A stretch of DNA of 64,000 bases from contig MNCI01035854.1 of assembly GCA_015680685.1 (NCBI GenBank), forward strand, positions 477,981-541,980. Reading direction: 5' to 3'. The notes beneath the pieces are model-generated. The model was not told the DNA's origin. It was given only the letters and a program-made list of their open reading frames with translations, and made no database searches. The translations under genes were made by a program, and so were the position numbers. This stretch comes from Gnetum montanum. Lineage: Eukaryota > Streptophyta > Gnetopsida > Gnetales > Gnetaceae. Positions 1 to 11,508 of the stretch are shown piece by piece (within the stretch, counting starts at the first letter, position 1; each line of letters opens with the position of its first letter).

Positions 1-500
1 TTATGTGACAAAAGAATACCAATAAACTTAAAGGAGAAATTTTATAGGATAGTACTCAGGTCTACTATCTTATATGGTGTTGAATGTTGGATAGTACAAA
101 AGAATCATGAACAACAAATTAGTGTATTACAAATGTGAATTCTTATATGAATGTTAAATGTTACGAGATAAGATGAAATGCATAATATGGACATTAGAGG
201 AAGACTTAGAGTGGCTTCTATTTCAGATAAGCTAGAAGAATTATGGCTTAGATGATTTGGACATGTGCAAAGAAGATCATACAATGAGTGTATAAAAAAA
301 ACTTGCTACATCACTATTCCAGAAAAGCCACCAAAAAGAAGACCAAAGAATATATGGGGAAGAAATAATTGAAGATGATTTGAAAAAACTACAAATAAAA
401 AAATGATCTAACTCTTCATATAGGGTAAAAAAAAAAACTCATGTAGCTACCCCATTTTGTTAGGACAAGGCTAAGATGACTACGATGACAATATAGTCAA
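1..500 (+). mobile_element. 3' end of an RTE-like LINE (non-LTR retrotransposon), degenerate
   Basis: The plus strand, read with several stops and shifts, gives the conserved C-terminal part of a plant LINE polyprotein. It starts with a stretch like KEKFYRIVLRSTILYGVECW, followed by an R(L)RWFGHVQRR-like motif (bases 240-275) and a PKRRPKNIWG-like motif (about 330-362). This region follows the reverse transcriptase in RTE/L1-type plant LINEs. The tail at about 470-493 ends in GATGACTACGATGAC, resembling the short tandem tail typical of RTE elements. The 5' part lies outside the window. No intact frame remains, so this is a dead 5'-truncated copy. The LINE call is firm; the exact clade is an inference from the tail. 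Confidence 0.75.
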
Positions 501-1627
501 ATTAAAACTTTATAATCTAATAGCATTATCACTAGGTTAACATCTCATTGTTATAAAGTACATTATTAATAATAAGAAAAAAATAGAAAGTACATTATAT
601 AATATTAAAACTAAAATTTTCTTTGCATCCACTAATACTCTCCAAGGGGTGTTGAAACCTAAAACTTCTTTTAAGAATATTTAACTCTATTACCTAGTCA
701 AATTAGAACTTTATAGAGAGGGGGATGTCAAATCCTAAAAAAATGAATAATGATATTACAAAAAATTAGAGTAAATTAGAACATTGAAAAGATAGTCTAA
801 ACAAAAAGCTCAACAATTTTGGGGATGTCTTTTCATGTTTTCATCCTTACAGCTAATCCTAAAAATTCATTGCTCCTAGGTAGGAAAAAGGTCATGTCTT
901 ACTCTTTTTCAAAAGTACCCTCATAAGTTTTCACTTCTTACCAAAGGATTTCTTGTAAATAGATTTTTATAACTCAGTATTACCCACCAAAATAAAACAC
1001 ATCACTTTGAGTGAGTAAATTTAGAGTTTTATTACTACGGTAACCCCTCATTATTTCCACTAAGGTCCTCTCAATTTATCAAACCAATTTCAGAATTCCA
1101 AGGGTATTGGAACCTGAATGAATGACTAAGTATACCTCCAAACATATAGCAAACATGATATTGAAAATAATTATGAAGCTGAAATTTTTTACTTATATTC
1201 ACTAAGACCCCTTAGTACTATCAGATAAGTTTTAAAATTTCAAAAGTAGATTTCAACCCTCAACCTCTCACTTATTAGGATAAGTACATACCATTGTTCT
1301 ACCTTACTTCATAGCATCAAGTGTAAATTGAACTAGCATTCCATTCCTTAACACAATGAGCTAACTACTTGAGTTGCCTATCATTGGCATCATATCATAA
1401 ACAATGGAATAACTATGATAGACATATTATAAGAAGAAATTTTAAAACATAAAATAAGAAGAGTAGATATATCATTTCAAGTTAAAGTTGTAAAATAAGG
1501 AAATTTTCAAGTAATAGATGCATTTTCATTAAAGTATCCAAAACATTAAACTAATTTGAAGATAAAACAATTTGATTGTGTCTTAGCTTTTATGAAAAAA
1601 ATATTATATTTTTTCATAGTATATAAC
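501..1627. other. AT-rich interval without a recognisable gene
   Basis: This stretch between the LINE tail and the first LTR is AT-rich and has stops in all frames. I see no domain, tandem array or RNA gene in it. It may be old transposon debris or original host spacer. Confidence 0.5.
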
Positions 1628-2465
1628 TGATGAGTCCCAATATCGGACCCCCGATATCATATACACGATATCAGAGATGCCAAAGTGAATTAGACATGCA
1701 ATGTTGGAGCCTATCTCGTTGCCTATAAATAAGAAACAAAGGCACTTGGTTTGGTATTAGTTTTTCTCAATCCCTTAGCCGAACTCTTGTAGTTTTTCCT
1801 TTCCAGAGTTAGAATTATTTCTAAGTGTCCATAATAGGAGCCATAGAGTGAACGGATCTTTATTTGAGCATTGTGTACCTGAGTACACCTTGTGACCAGA
1901 AATAAAGACAAACTTTATGATAAACTTTGCAACATTCAAAAAAGCTTAATTATTGCATTTAATGTTATCTACTATTATTTGATGCTTTCAGTAGTTAATT
2001 AATGTTATTTCTATTGAATTATTAATTATTAATTACCAAGAAATTAGCACACTCAGCATCACCACTTCGAGCATACGTGGAACACTTGGTAACCCAGTAA
2101 CGACTAGCGTTTGGTAACCCCAATGATGTTACACTGGTTCAGGATGTGTCTGGAGAGTGGAAACGAATGCTGGTGTTAGGATTTGATTCACATTAGAGTC
2201 ACAAGAACCCATTAGTTAATTAAATATTTCATTGCACACACTTAGGAGATTAAGATAGAAAAGATAAAAAGCATAAAAATCATATACCTCAAGTTTACTT
2301 AACCATACAATTGTGCCTTATAAGTAAGATTGGGAAGACAACGACTGCATAACTCATCCTTGTTTTGTATTGGTGCATAAGCACTTAATCCTCAAAGTTC
2401 AACCAGATTGCACGTGAATGCTCGTATTTGTATGGTTGGGCATAGGGGTACCTCGTTGCTCATCA
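1628..2465 (+). repeat. 5' LTR of element A
   Basis: The LTR starts TGATGAG and ends CTCATCA, an inverted terminal pair shared by the Athila-like LTRs here. Near its start are GATATC-type palindromes (1640-1675). A TATA box (CTATAAAT) sits at about 1723-1731, so transcription would start some 30 bp downstream. The 3' end is fixed by the primer site that follows it directly. The second half is alignable with the LTRs of A2 and E. Confidence 0.85.
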
Positions 2466-2485
2466 TTGGCACCGTTGTCAGGGAT
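2466..2485 (+). promoter_or_regulatory. Primer binding site (tRNA-Asp) of element A
   Basis: The sequence TTGGCACCGTTGTCAGGGAT lies directly after the LTR. It matches, with a few changes, the complement of the 3' end of plant tRNA-Asp (TGGCGCCGTTGCCGGGGA), the primer used by Athila/Calypso-type elements. Confidence 0.85.
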
Positions 2486-2601
2486 TTTGTTGTTTGTGCG
2501 CTAATTAGAACTTAGGAAATCCTTCCATCATTGGAACGAACCCTTAGAACTAACTATCCGATAATTACCAGAGAAGGGTATAGCACACTGAATAATCAAT
2601 C

Positions 2602-4650
2602 ATGTCTCCTTATTCTTATGAAAGTGCTTCATCGACTAGGTCTAACACCATGAACAATCGGAGGCGGAGTGCACAAGATAATCTGCCAGTGCCCCAACAG
2701 TTTCGCATGGTATATGCTCATCTCGATGAGTATGTACTAGACTTTACCTTTATCCTCCACTAGGATGAACAGTTGTGATGGTGTGATTTAGAAGGTAGCA
2801 TAGTGTTACCTCCTAATCGCTCAATCCTAAGCATGCTTCGTGCTCTCACACGAATTGGTATGTAACACTTACAGACAGAGTACGTTGTGCATGAACACGA
2901 TTTGAGGGAGTATCGACCTAGGGAGGCATAGTGTCAGAGGGATCTACAATAGGAGAGACATCATAAATCTATGAAGGGGAAGTGGTCTCAGGATGTCCTG
3001 TACGTTCTAAGTGAAAATGAGGGTGGTAAACCTATCTTGAGAGGTTTTCCACAAAACGATGTTCCTCTCGTTGACTTCGATCAAAGAGTTGAGTATCAGA
3101 ATCTTCACTCAACTATTCAAAACCCAGATTTTGGCACCGACGAACATAAAGGGTTTGAAAAAGGAGCATGGATGCATGACAAGGATGGACATTCCGACCG
3201 TAACCACGATTGAGGTCGTGACCACCAAAGAGAAGGTGATAGGCGCCGCCATGGTACCAGTCCTCCTTCCTTTTTACCTTCATCATCTCCTTCCCCCTCT
3301 CCTTCAGGATCTGGACGTAGTCACAAAGGGAAAGACCATGAGGATAATGGTAGGTAAGATAGAAATCATTGACAAAATAATAAAGAAAGGGGACGAGGGC
3401 ATTCCAAAGAGACACATCACGAAAGAAGGGAGAGTAGGGAACAACATAGACATCATAGATGCCATAGACGACATGATTACGATGAACCCCTACTTGCCAC
3501 CCGAAATATGTTATATATAACAGAGGTCATTAGAATTCCAACAAGGCACCAAAAAGATAATAGGATCAAAAGACTAGATATGAATAACATCCCATGATTC
3601 GAAGGGGGATACAATGCTTATCCTCAAAACCATTTACAAGCATTCCATGATGCATGTGCCTTGCAAAATATAGAAAAAAAGTGACAAAAATTAAAGTTGT
3701 TTTCACGGACACTGATTAAGGAAGCAGAAAGCTGGTATTGGTTCTTAGAACTGGAATCCATTTGTCAATGGAGTACTATGTTGGAGCTATTCAACAATAA
3801 GTATCAAACATACTCCTGAGTGTCCAATTTGCGTAAGCAAATCCAAGGATGGAAACAATGAGGACACGAACCCTTGGATGTTGCCATGGGCTGATATTAT
3901 ACATTATTACATCGTTGCCCTGGCCATGGTTACTCGCAAAAGGAACAACTACGCCATCTCATAGATGGGCTTAGGTATGAAACACGAAGAATCCTTGGGA
4001 CTTATGCGTAAGGAAGATTATCCAAGCTTAGAGCCCATCAAATACAAATATTATTGGAGTAAGCTACCAAGGAGGAAGGTGAGTTGAGGAAAAGAGAAAG
4101 TGCGGAGGAGTACAATAGAGATCCTTCCCTCCAAAAGAAGGAAATTAGATTTTGTGAAGATGAAGAAGAGTCACCACTTGAAGAGATGGTGAATAGAAAG
4201 ACTTTGCCCATTCAAAAATTTACATCAGAAGTATCCACAAAGCTGGATCAAATGTGGAATTACCTAGACGACAAATTTCAAATCATCTTAAAAATAGTAA
4301 AGGAGTCTAGGAAACAAAGTAGTGACCATGAGAGAAGGAAAAAGAGAGAAGCTGAATATGCAAGTAGCAAGGGTAAGGGCAAAGTTGCCATCATTGAAGA
4401 GGTTGTGGATTCAAACACAGACGATGATGGCAGATGTGAAATTTGCCAATATGACCATCCTAAGGGATGTTGCCCAGTAGTGTCACATCTATAAGAGTCT
4501 GGAGTGTATGCACTAAACCCATGATTGAACAGACGGCAAACACCCAGAAGGTTATCTTATCCTTAAGGTAACCCAAGGCAGTTCCACCAACACTTGACAT
4601 ATTATCTAAGTGGAGCTCCACCACAATCGAATGAATAGTACCAACCGTGG
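2602..4650 (+). pseudogene. gag of element A, broken and truncated
   Basis: It begins with ATG at 2602 (MSPYSYESASS) and runs through the same order as gag of E. First is an N-terminal region with a conserved LDFTFILHQDEQ-like block, then a basic, serine-rich middle. The capsid-like domain (about 3590-4080) follows, with the block IPRFEGGYN...LQAFHDACALQN and a W(Y)W-LE motif. A zinc-knuckle-like motif comes last (CEICQYDHPKGC, about 4435-4470). Many in-frame stops and several shifts are present. Gag would form the virus-like particle. The frame ends at the junction with A2. Confidence 0.8.
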
Positions 4651-5451
4651 TGATGAGTGGTGAGGTACCCCTACACTCAACGATACGAATATGCGATATT
4701 GCGTCCTACCTCATCTTCTATAAATAAGAGGCAGCGCCCTTTGGTCCAGAGGGAGTTAGACTTAGACCCTTAGCTAAACTCTTGCAGTTTTACCATTCCA
4801 AAGTTAGAATAATTTCCATGTGCCCACAGTAGGAGTCATAGAGTGAATAGATCTTTATTCAAGCAAATTATACCTAAGCACACATTTGTGTACGAAAATA
4901 AAGATGAACTTTATGATACACCTTGCAGCATACATATTAATTTAATTAGTAATTAATTATTGTTGAATGTTTAATGCTTTCCTAGTTAATTAATCTCTCT
5001 CTCAATCCTTGATCCTCGTAGTTAAGTGCACTCAGTACAACCGCTTCGAGCATGCGTGTAGCGCTTGGTAACCTAGTAACGATTAGCGTTTGGTAATGCC
5101 AGTAGCGTTGCACTGGTTCAGGATGTGTATGGCAAGTGGGAATAGATACTGGTGTTAGGACAATTAGAAATTAGTTAATGAATATTTAATGTAATTTAGT
5201 CACTTAGTTCTCTTCCCTTTCTCTTATTAGCATAAGACACCAAAAAGATAAAAGTTATAAAAAATCATATACCTCAAGCTTACTTAACCATACAACCATG
5301 ACAATACAAGTAAGTTTGGGAAGACAACGATTGATTAACCTTGAGTGTTCCTTTAACATGTGTAAGCACTTAGTCCTTAGAGTTTAACTAGATCGTGCGT
5401 GAGACACTCGTATTCGTATGGTTGAGTGTAGGGGTACCTTGCCACTCATCA
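4651..5451 (+). repeat. 5' LTR of element A2 with an unusual start
   Basis: The LTR carries a TATA box (TATAAATA, 4719-4726) and ends CTCATCA next to the primer site. Its first about 40 bases are not those of the 3' LTR. They are nearly the reverse complement of the LTR's own last 40 bases (5412-5451), so the LTR has long inverted ends. The normal start, seen at 10239, has GATATC palindromes instead. This points to recombination with an inverted LTR or conversion of the end. Confidence 0.85.
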
Positions 5452-5471
5452 TTGGTGCCGTTGCTGGGGAC
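5452..5471 (+). promoter_or_regulatory. Primer binding site (tRNA-Asp) of element A2
   Basis: TTGGTGCCGTTGCTGGGGAC directly follows the LTR and matches the complement of the plant tRNA-Asp 3' end with few changes. Confidence 0.9.
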
Positions 5472-5596
5472 TTAGTTGTTTGTGCACTACGTAGAACATA
5501 GGAAATCATCCATATCATTGGAACGTTAGAACGAACCTTTAGAGTTAATCAAAGGAAGATAAGACAATGGTACATTGCACACCAAACAAGACAAAA

Positions 5597-8381
5597 ATGT
5601 CTTCTTCTTCACACAAGAGCACTTCACCGCCTAGGACCAACACAAGAGACAGTTGGTGGTATCATACATGTATCCAAGATCCGCTAGTTCCTCAATAGTT
5701 TCGGGTAGTATATACTCATCATGATGAGTATGTACTCGATTTCACCTTTATTCTCCACCAAGATGAACAACTGGATTGGTAACATAGTGCTGTCTCTAGA
5801 TCAATCAGTCCCCAACATGCTCCTTCGTGCTCTCACATGAATAGGCATGTTTCTTTTATACACAGAATACATTGCATGCGATCATGACACAAGGGATTAT
5901 CATCCCACAGAAGCACAACGTCAACGGGACATGCGACAGGAGAGTTACCACACATCCTTGAAGGGTAAATGGCCCCATAACGCCTTGCACGTTTTAAGCG
6001 AAATTGGGGATGGTGAACCTGTTTCAACAGGTTCCCCACCAAACGATGTTTCCCCTCCTAATGATAGTTAGGAGGTGGTGTATTAGAACCTTCACTCCAC
6101 GGTTCACAACCCTTGTTCTAATCCCCACGAACACGAAGTGTTCAATGAGGGAACACAAACACACAATAAGGGCAGATGTTCTGATCATAATCGCGATCAA
6201 GGCCAAGACCACTGAAGAGAAGGTAGAAAACACCAACATGGCGATGGTTCTCCTTCTTCTTCACCTTCATCATCACATTCACCCTCTTCTTCAGTGTCCG
6301 GATGTAGTCATAAGGAAACCCACCGTGAGGATAAAGGAAAACAGAGTGAAAAACATCGACGAGATAGTTAAGAACGAGGACGAGGGCACTCTAAGGAATC
6401 AAGGAATCGGAGAAGGGAGAGTAGGGAACCACGTAGACACCACAGACACTATGAACGAGATGACCACAAAGAACCCCTACTCGCAACTAGAAGCATGTTA
6501 GATATAATAGAGGCCGTAAGAGTTCTAACAAGGCACCAAAAGGATAGTAGGATCAAGAGGTTAGACATGAAAAATATCCCACGATTTGAAGGGGGATACA
6601 ACACTGATCCTCAAAATATCTTACAAGCATTCCACAATGCATGTGCCTTGCAAAACATCGAGAATGAATGGCAAAAACTGAAGTTGTTCCCAAGGACACT
6701 AGTGAAAGAAGNTAGGCATGAAACAAGGAGAACCCTTAGAATGTATGCCCAAGGGAGATTATTAGAGCTTAGGTCCCATAAGGTTCATAGATTGCTAGAG
6801 TAAGTAGCCAAGGAAGAAGGGAAGCTATGTAAGAGAGAAAGTGTAGAAGAGTACAACCGAGATCCTTCCCTCCGAAAAAGAGGAGTGAGATTATGTGAGG
6901 AGTGAGAAGAGTACACGGACAATGACAATGGTTGTGAGATATGCCAATATGACCATCCTAAGGGATGTTGCCCAATGATCTCACATCTACAAGAGTCTGG
7001 GGTGTATGCACTCAACCCATGACTTAATAAATAGTAAGCACCCTGACAGTTACCTTATCCCCAAGGTAACCCAAGGCAGTTCCACCAACCTTCAATGTAT
7101 TATCCAAGTGGAACTCCACCACAACTCATTGAGCAACATCAACAATGGCAATACCCATAATCATGGGGGATGCAACCACTAAGGCAATAATACCCCTACC
7201 GACAACTTGATCCATATGGCTACTATGTGCAATAGCTAATCTCTCCACGTGACTTTGTTGGTCACGTGACACCACAACATCACTACCAAGCTTGGGAGTA
7301 TTATAGGACTCCTTCTCCTAGGGGAGATAACCCACAAACATACCATCCTCCAAATCCATTCGCAACTCTGACATCGATAGCTCCATTAGCACCCGCTCCA
7401 GCAATGTAGGGGGAACTCCCCACTCAACTGTAGCAACGTAATGCCATGAGGGTTGTAAATCTTCAACCCGCTGCTAGTTCTAACAACCGTATGAAGAGAA
7501 GACCTTTCTTCAGAACCAACAGTCCAACCAAGCCCTCACAACTACAAGCAGTTGAACCTCTGAACACCTCTCCATCAAATAAGGCTTTAGGGCTCCCTTC
7601 AAATCAAACACCGAGCTCAATGCATATGGTTATGTTAACACATGCCGTTACTAATTGGATTAAGGTGGGCCATCTTCCCAGGAAATTCTATGATCCTGGA
7701 AGCTCTCTAATCTATCTCCAAGTTGCTGGGAATGAGCCATGTAAAGCTCTTCTGGACTCAGGTTCCAGAGTCAACTTAATATCATAAGAGATGTACAAAG
7801 CTTGGAACCTGCCTCCATTAAAGAAGAGCAGTATTCGCCTAGAGTTGGCCGACCAGTCCATCACTGTTCCCTTGGGATTGGTGGAGGACATCATTACCAT
7901 TGTGTGTGGGTGGTCATACCCAGCTGATTTCCTAGTGATACAAGTAAACAATGATAAAGGGGACTTCCTAATAATAATGGAAAGGGCATGGCTGAGTACC
8001 ATAAATGCATGCCTAGGAATCCATGATCTTTCCCTGGAAATATTTAAGGAGAACACTTTTGTAAAGATCGAGAAGAAGAAGGTTCCATGCATCACATATA
8101 GTGATATAGAGTGCGATTGCTTGCAGAAATGTTCAGCATTGCCTACATGCAACTGGTATGCACAAGACGTTAACATACAAAAGTGCCTGTATGTAGTAAC
8201 CACACAACAAGAAGACACCCAGTGGTTGATAGTTGATCAAGAGAGCAACTCACCAACATGCATGGAATTAATTAAGGGAATAACCTGCATCTACTTCGGA
8301 AGCTTAGATGCACCTCCTGACTCAGTCATGGGGGAGAGGGCCACCTCTACTGATCAATTAAGGACCTCACTTCCTTTTTAA
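5597..8381 (+). pseudogene. gag-protease of element A2, internally deleted
   Basis: The ATG at 5597 (MSSSSHKS) matches the start in E. The capsid-like part is cut short: at the N at 6712 the reading jumps from LVKE to RHETRRTL, dropping about 90-100 codons present in E. A second gap near 6900 removes the segment before the zinc-knuckle-like CEICQYDHPKGC (about 6935-6970). The aspartic protease is well kept (7446-8381), with active site LLDSGSRVNLIS (about 7750-7785) and a downstream IIMERAWLS strand, where relatives have IIMGRAWL. A TAA at about 7786 splits it just behind the active site. The frame ends at 8381, just beyond an internal polypurine-like motif. Confidence 0.85.
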
Positions 8382-10225
8382 GTTTTTGTGTTACACATTT
8401 TTGTTTTACAAATTTCTTTAACTTTTCTTGTTTTTTTTTTGCAACATGATTTATACTTTCTCATTTCTTTGTGTGTTTGTTTGTTTTGTTAGGTTCGTCA
8501 CCTAAGAAGTGCTCTTGATGGTGGTATGAACTGTATTCTATTGATTGCTAATGTTTGGTTTTTACCTTTAAGTTATAATGTTGATACTAAGGTATGGTTC
8601 TTTTGATATAACAGGCAATGAGTCCACGTCATCCATGCATTCATAAATTTCTATGGTTTCTCTTGGCTTGGAATTGTACGATCCATTTCTTAATAATAAA
8701 ACTATTAATGAATTGGTGACTGGGCATTTCTGAAAATGAGGAAGGACTTAAGGACTAAAAGGGATGTGACTTCAAGGGGATTTGATGCATTTGTGTTGGC
8801 CATTCTCTTGGGTGCTTGAATGTTTTCTTCTTGAGTTTTCCTTACCATTCTGACATTGCTCCATTATCGGGAAGCTGAGCTAATAAAAATAATAAGTCTT
8901 TGCATGGTGTGGTTCTCACGCACAAAAAGAAAAAGAAAAAGAGAGAGAGAGTGAGAATTCAAAGCACACCCCTTAGACAAAATAATCATCTAGGCTACAA
9001 GCACTAGTTATGGAACTAAACAAACATGTTCCCTCTAACTAAGGCCCTTTCTCGCTTCCTACTTTCCCCTTTCTCGTTTCCTCAGAATGGTGGTGACTTT
9101 TTGGCGGAAGCATTCTTGTTACTTCAAGTGGATGGATTGGCCAAATGTCTTAATGCGAAGTCACTGGATGTGGATTGTTTGAGGCTAGATTTGGAATGAG
9201 ATCTACTAAGTCACATTAACCATTAATACACAAGGGGCTATACACCACCTTGTTCTTAAGACTCCATTTCATTCTCTTCTTTCCATCATTCTTTCTCCAT
9301 TTTCCACCTCATTGCCGGTTGTATCAGTAGTCTATATTTTGGTTGATACATTGTTTTCTTTTTTGTAAATTCTTGTGGTTAAGACCTTAACTCTTACTTC
9401 CGAATGACATTTTTAGAGCCTACGGACTCTTTGAATGTGGGTTGTCAGGGCATAACGGGCATGAGCCTCCTTTGGGGAGGACCCACTAGCATTCCTATTT
9501 GGTGCATCAGTTAACTTCTTTCCCTTAAATATTTCCACAATCAACATTTAATTTGTTCATTTCCACTTCTGACATCCATTTTATTGGCGTTAACGTTGTT
9601 TCTTTTTTCTCCATCTTTCTTATTCCTTATCTTTTTCCATTTTATCGCTACCAGAGGATTGCTCTTAGTCATGGGGGTCCTAGTCCAATTTTTTCAATCT
9701 TCTCCTAACCCCTACACCTTGGGTAGTCATCAGTGTTATATCTCTAAAATCTGTATCGGCCATATCACAACCCAGCCAATGGACCTTACACTGAAGTAAG
9801 GTATCAATTGTAGTCTGATTTACTTATCCTTGCTCATATGTGACTGTGTTGTGTGTGCAGATGGCAATCATATAGCAATGGACTGGATTTGGAGGAAACA
9901 CTCAAGATAGATTGGTGCTGGAAAAAAGTCGTGTAAGGAACAGGATTGATGACGCGCTTATGGATGGCAAACAGAAAGCATAATCTTGGCATCGGCAGCA
10001 ACAAACTTCTTCTTTTCTTCTCTCTCTCTCCTCTCTTAGCTGCCAAATAAGGCTGGATGTCAAATGTGTATAGTGTTCACTCTTGTGCTCATGAACACTA
10101 ATATTGCCATGTACTGTAATGATGATCTGTTCACACGTCATCCCATTCACCATTAGTGTCATTCAAGTCAATAATCCCATACCTTCCCAATATTTTGTAA
10201 GGAACTCGAGGACGAGTTTTCATTC
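8382..10225 (+). other. Non-coding internal region of A2 with a vestige of the 3' ORF
   Basis: This 1.8 kb region aligns in patches with the stretch downstream of protease in E and D, and with the stretch downstream of integrase in C. It is T-rich at first. At 9849-9860 a pyrimidine-rich run ends in GTGTGTGCAG followed by ATG. This is the same arrangement as the splice acceptor and start of the 3' ORF in D (43053), but here only about 35 codons with a stop remain. It looks like the remnant left after loss of the 3' ORF. Confidence 0.55.
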
Positions 10226-10238
10226 AGTCATGGGGGTA
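10226..10238 (+). promoter_or_regulatory. Polypurine tract of A2
   Basis: AGTCATGGGGGTA directly precedes the 3' LTR start TGATGAG. The same sequence precedes the 3' LTRs of C, D and E, as expected for the plus-strand DNA primer. Confidence 0.85.
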
Positions 10239-10684
10239 TGATGAGCCACGATATCGCGTACGTGATATCGTGTCTTGCCTCATCTTCTATAAATAAGAGG
10301 CGGTGCCCTTTGTTCCAGAGGGAGTTTGACTTAGACCCTTAGCTAAACTCTTGCAGTTTTACCATTCCAGAGTTAGAATAATTTCCATGTGCCCGTAGTA
10401 GTAGTCATAGAGTGAACGGATCTTTATTCGAGCAAATTGTACCTTAGCACACATTTGTGTACGACAATAAAGATGAACTTTATGATACACCTTGCAGCAT
10501 ATGAATTAAGCTAATTAGTAATTAATTATTGTTGAATGTTTAATGCTTTCCTAGTTAATTAATCTCTCTCTCAACCCTTGATCCTCGTAGTTAAGTGCAC
10601 TCAGTACGACCGCTTTGAGCATGCGTGTAGTGCTTGGTAACATAGTAATGAGTAGTGTTTGGTAATCCCAACAGTGTTGCATTG
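10239..10684 (+). repeat. 3' LTR of A2, left part
   Basis: It starts TGATGAG and carries GATATC palindromes at about 10247-10271 and a TATA box (CTATAAATA, about 10288). It matches the 5' LTR (4690-5120) until it is broken by element E. The last five bases CATTG are repeated at 35232-35236 as the insertion duplication. Confidence 0.9.
10680..10684. repeat. Target-site duplication of element E, left copy
   Basis: CATTG abuts the minus-strand LTR of E and is repeated at 35232-35236. The interrupted LTR sequence reads on correctly across the pair. Confidence 0.9.
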
Positions 10685-11495
10685 TGATGAGTGGCGAGGT
10701 ACCCCTACACTCAACCATACGAATACGAGCGTAACAAGCACGATCTAGTTGAACTCCGCAAACTAAGTGCCTACACGCCTGATGGAACACTTAAGGTTAA
10801 CCATTCGTTGTCTTCCCAAACTTAGTTGTATTTGTCACGGTGCATGGTTAAGTAAGTCTAAGGTATATGATTTTTATAGTTTTTATCTTTTATCTCCTAT
10901 GCTATTGAGGTGAAGGGTTGAAGAGACTAATTAGCTAACTCTAACTAACTAACTAAGTCTGAATTAACCTAGCGTCAGCATCCATTCCCACTTACCGTAC
11001 ACACCCTAAACCGATGCAACTGTGGCTACCAAACGCTAATCATTGCTAGGATCACCATGCGTAACGCACGTGCTTGAAGCGGTCGTACTGAGGCACTTAA
11101 CTAGGTGAGAAGGGTTGAGAGAGATTTAATTCCTAATAAAGCATGTAAATGGAAAACAGTAAATGACATTAAATAAAATCCTAATGAGCCTATTCCATGC
11201 ACTGCAAGGTTTATCCAGGAAGTTCATCTCTATTGCCATACACAAACTTGTGTTTAGGTACAATGTTTGCTCGAATAAAGATCCATTCACTTTAGACTCC
11301 TACTGCGGGCACATGGAAAATATTCTATCTCTGGAGTGATCAATCTGCCAAAGTTTCCCTATTGTCTAGCCTAGGATGGAAAACAAGGGAGAGCTGCCTC
11401 TTATTTATAGAATTTGCAGCGTACTGCGATATCACGTATGCGATATCGCGGGGGACAATGCGATATCACAGCCCATGAGATATCGCGTCCCATCA
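10685..11495 (-). repeat. 3' LTR of element E
   Basis: Read on the minus strand it starts TGATGGGACGCGATATCGCG, with several GATATC palindromes (11430-11490), a TATA box (TATAAATA, complement of 11402-11409) and a terminal CTCATCA. It pairs with the 5' LTR at 34468-35231. The pair differs in the number of palindrome units near the start. Confidence 0.9.
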
Positions 11496-11508
11496 TACCC
11501 CCATGACT
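11496..11508 (-). promoter_or_regulatory. Polypurine tract of element E
   Basis: The minus strand reads AGTCATGGGGGTA directly before the 3' LTR start, as in A2, C and D. Confidence 0.85.

Larger units (their letters stand above)
1628..4650 (+). mobile_element. Element A: truncated Athila-like LTR retrotransposon
   Basis: It consists of a 5' LTR (1628-2465), a tRNA-Asp primer site (2466-2485) and a degenerate gag, and breaks off at 4650 where the LTR of element A2 begins. The last gag bases align with the proline/glutamine-rich part of gag in A2 and E, so the break is inside gag. The remainder of A is not found on the far side of A2 (35555 onward). Deletion or recombination therefore occurred, rather than a simple insertion of A2 into A. 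Many stops indicate an old copy. Confidence 0.8.

Noticed and set aside
501-1627. A host gene in the left spacer
   Set aside because: All frames are closed by stops, and no domain, splice-consistent reading or RNA structure is evident.
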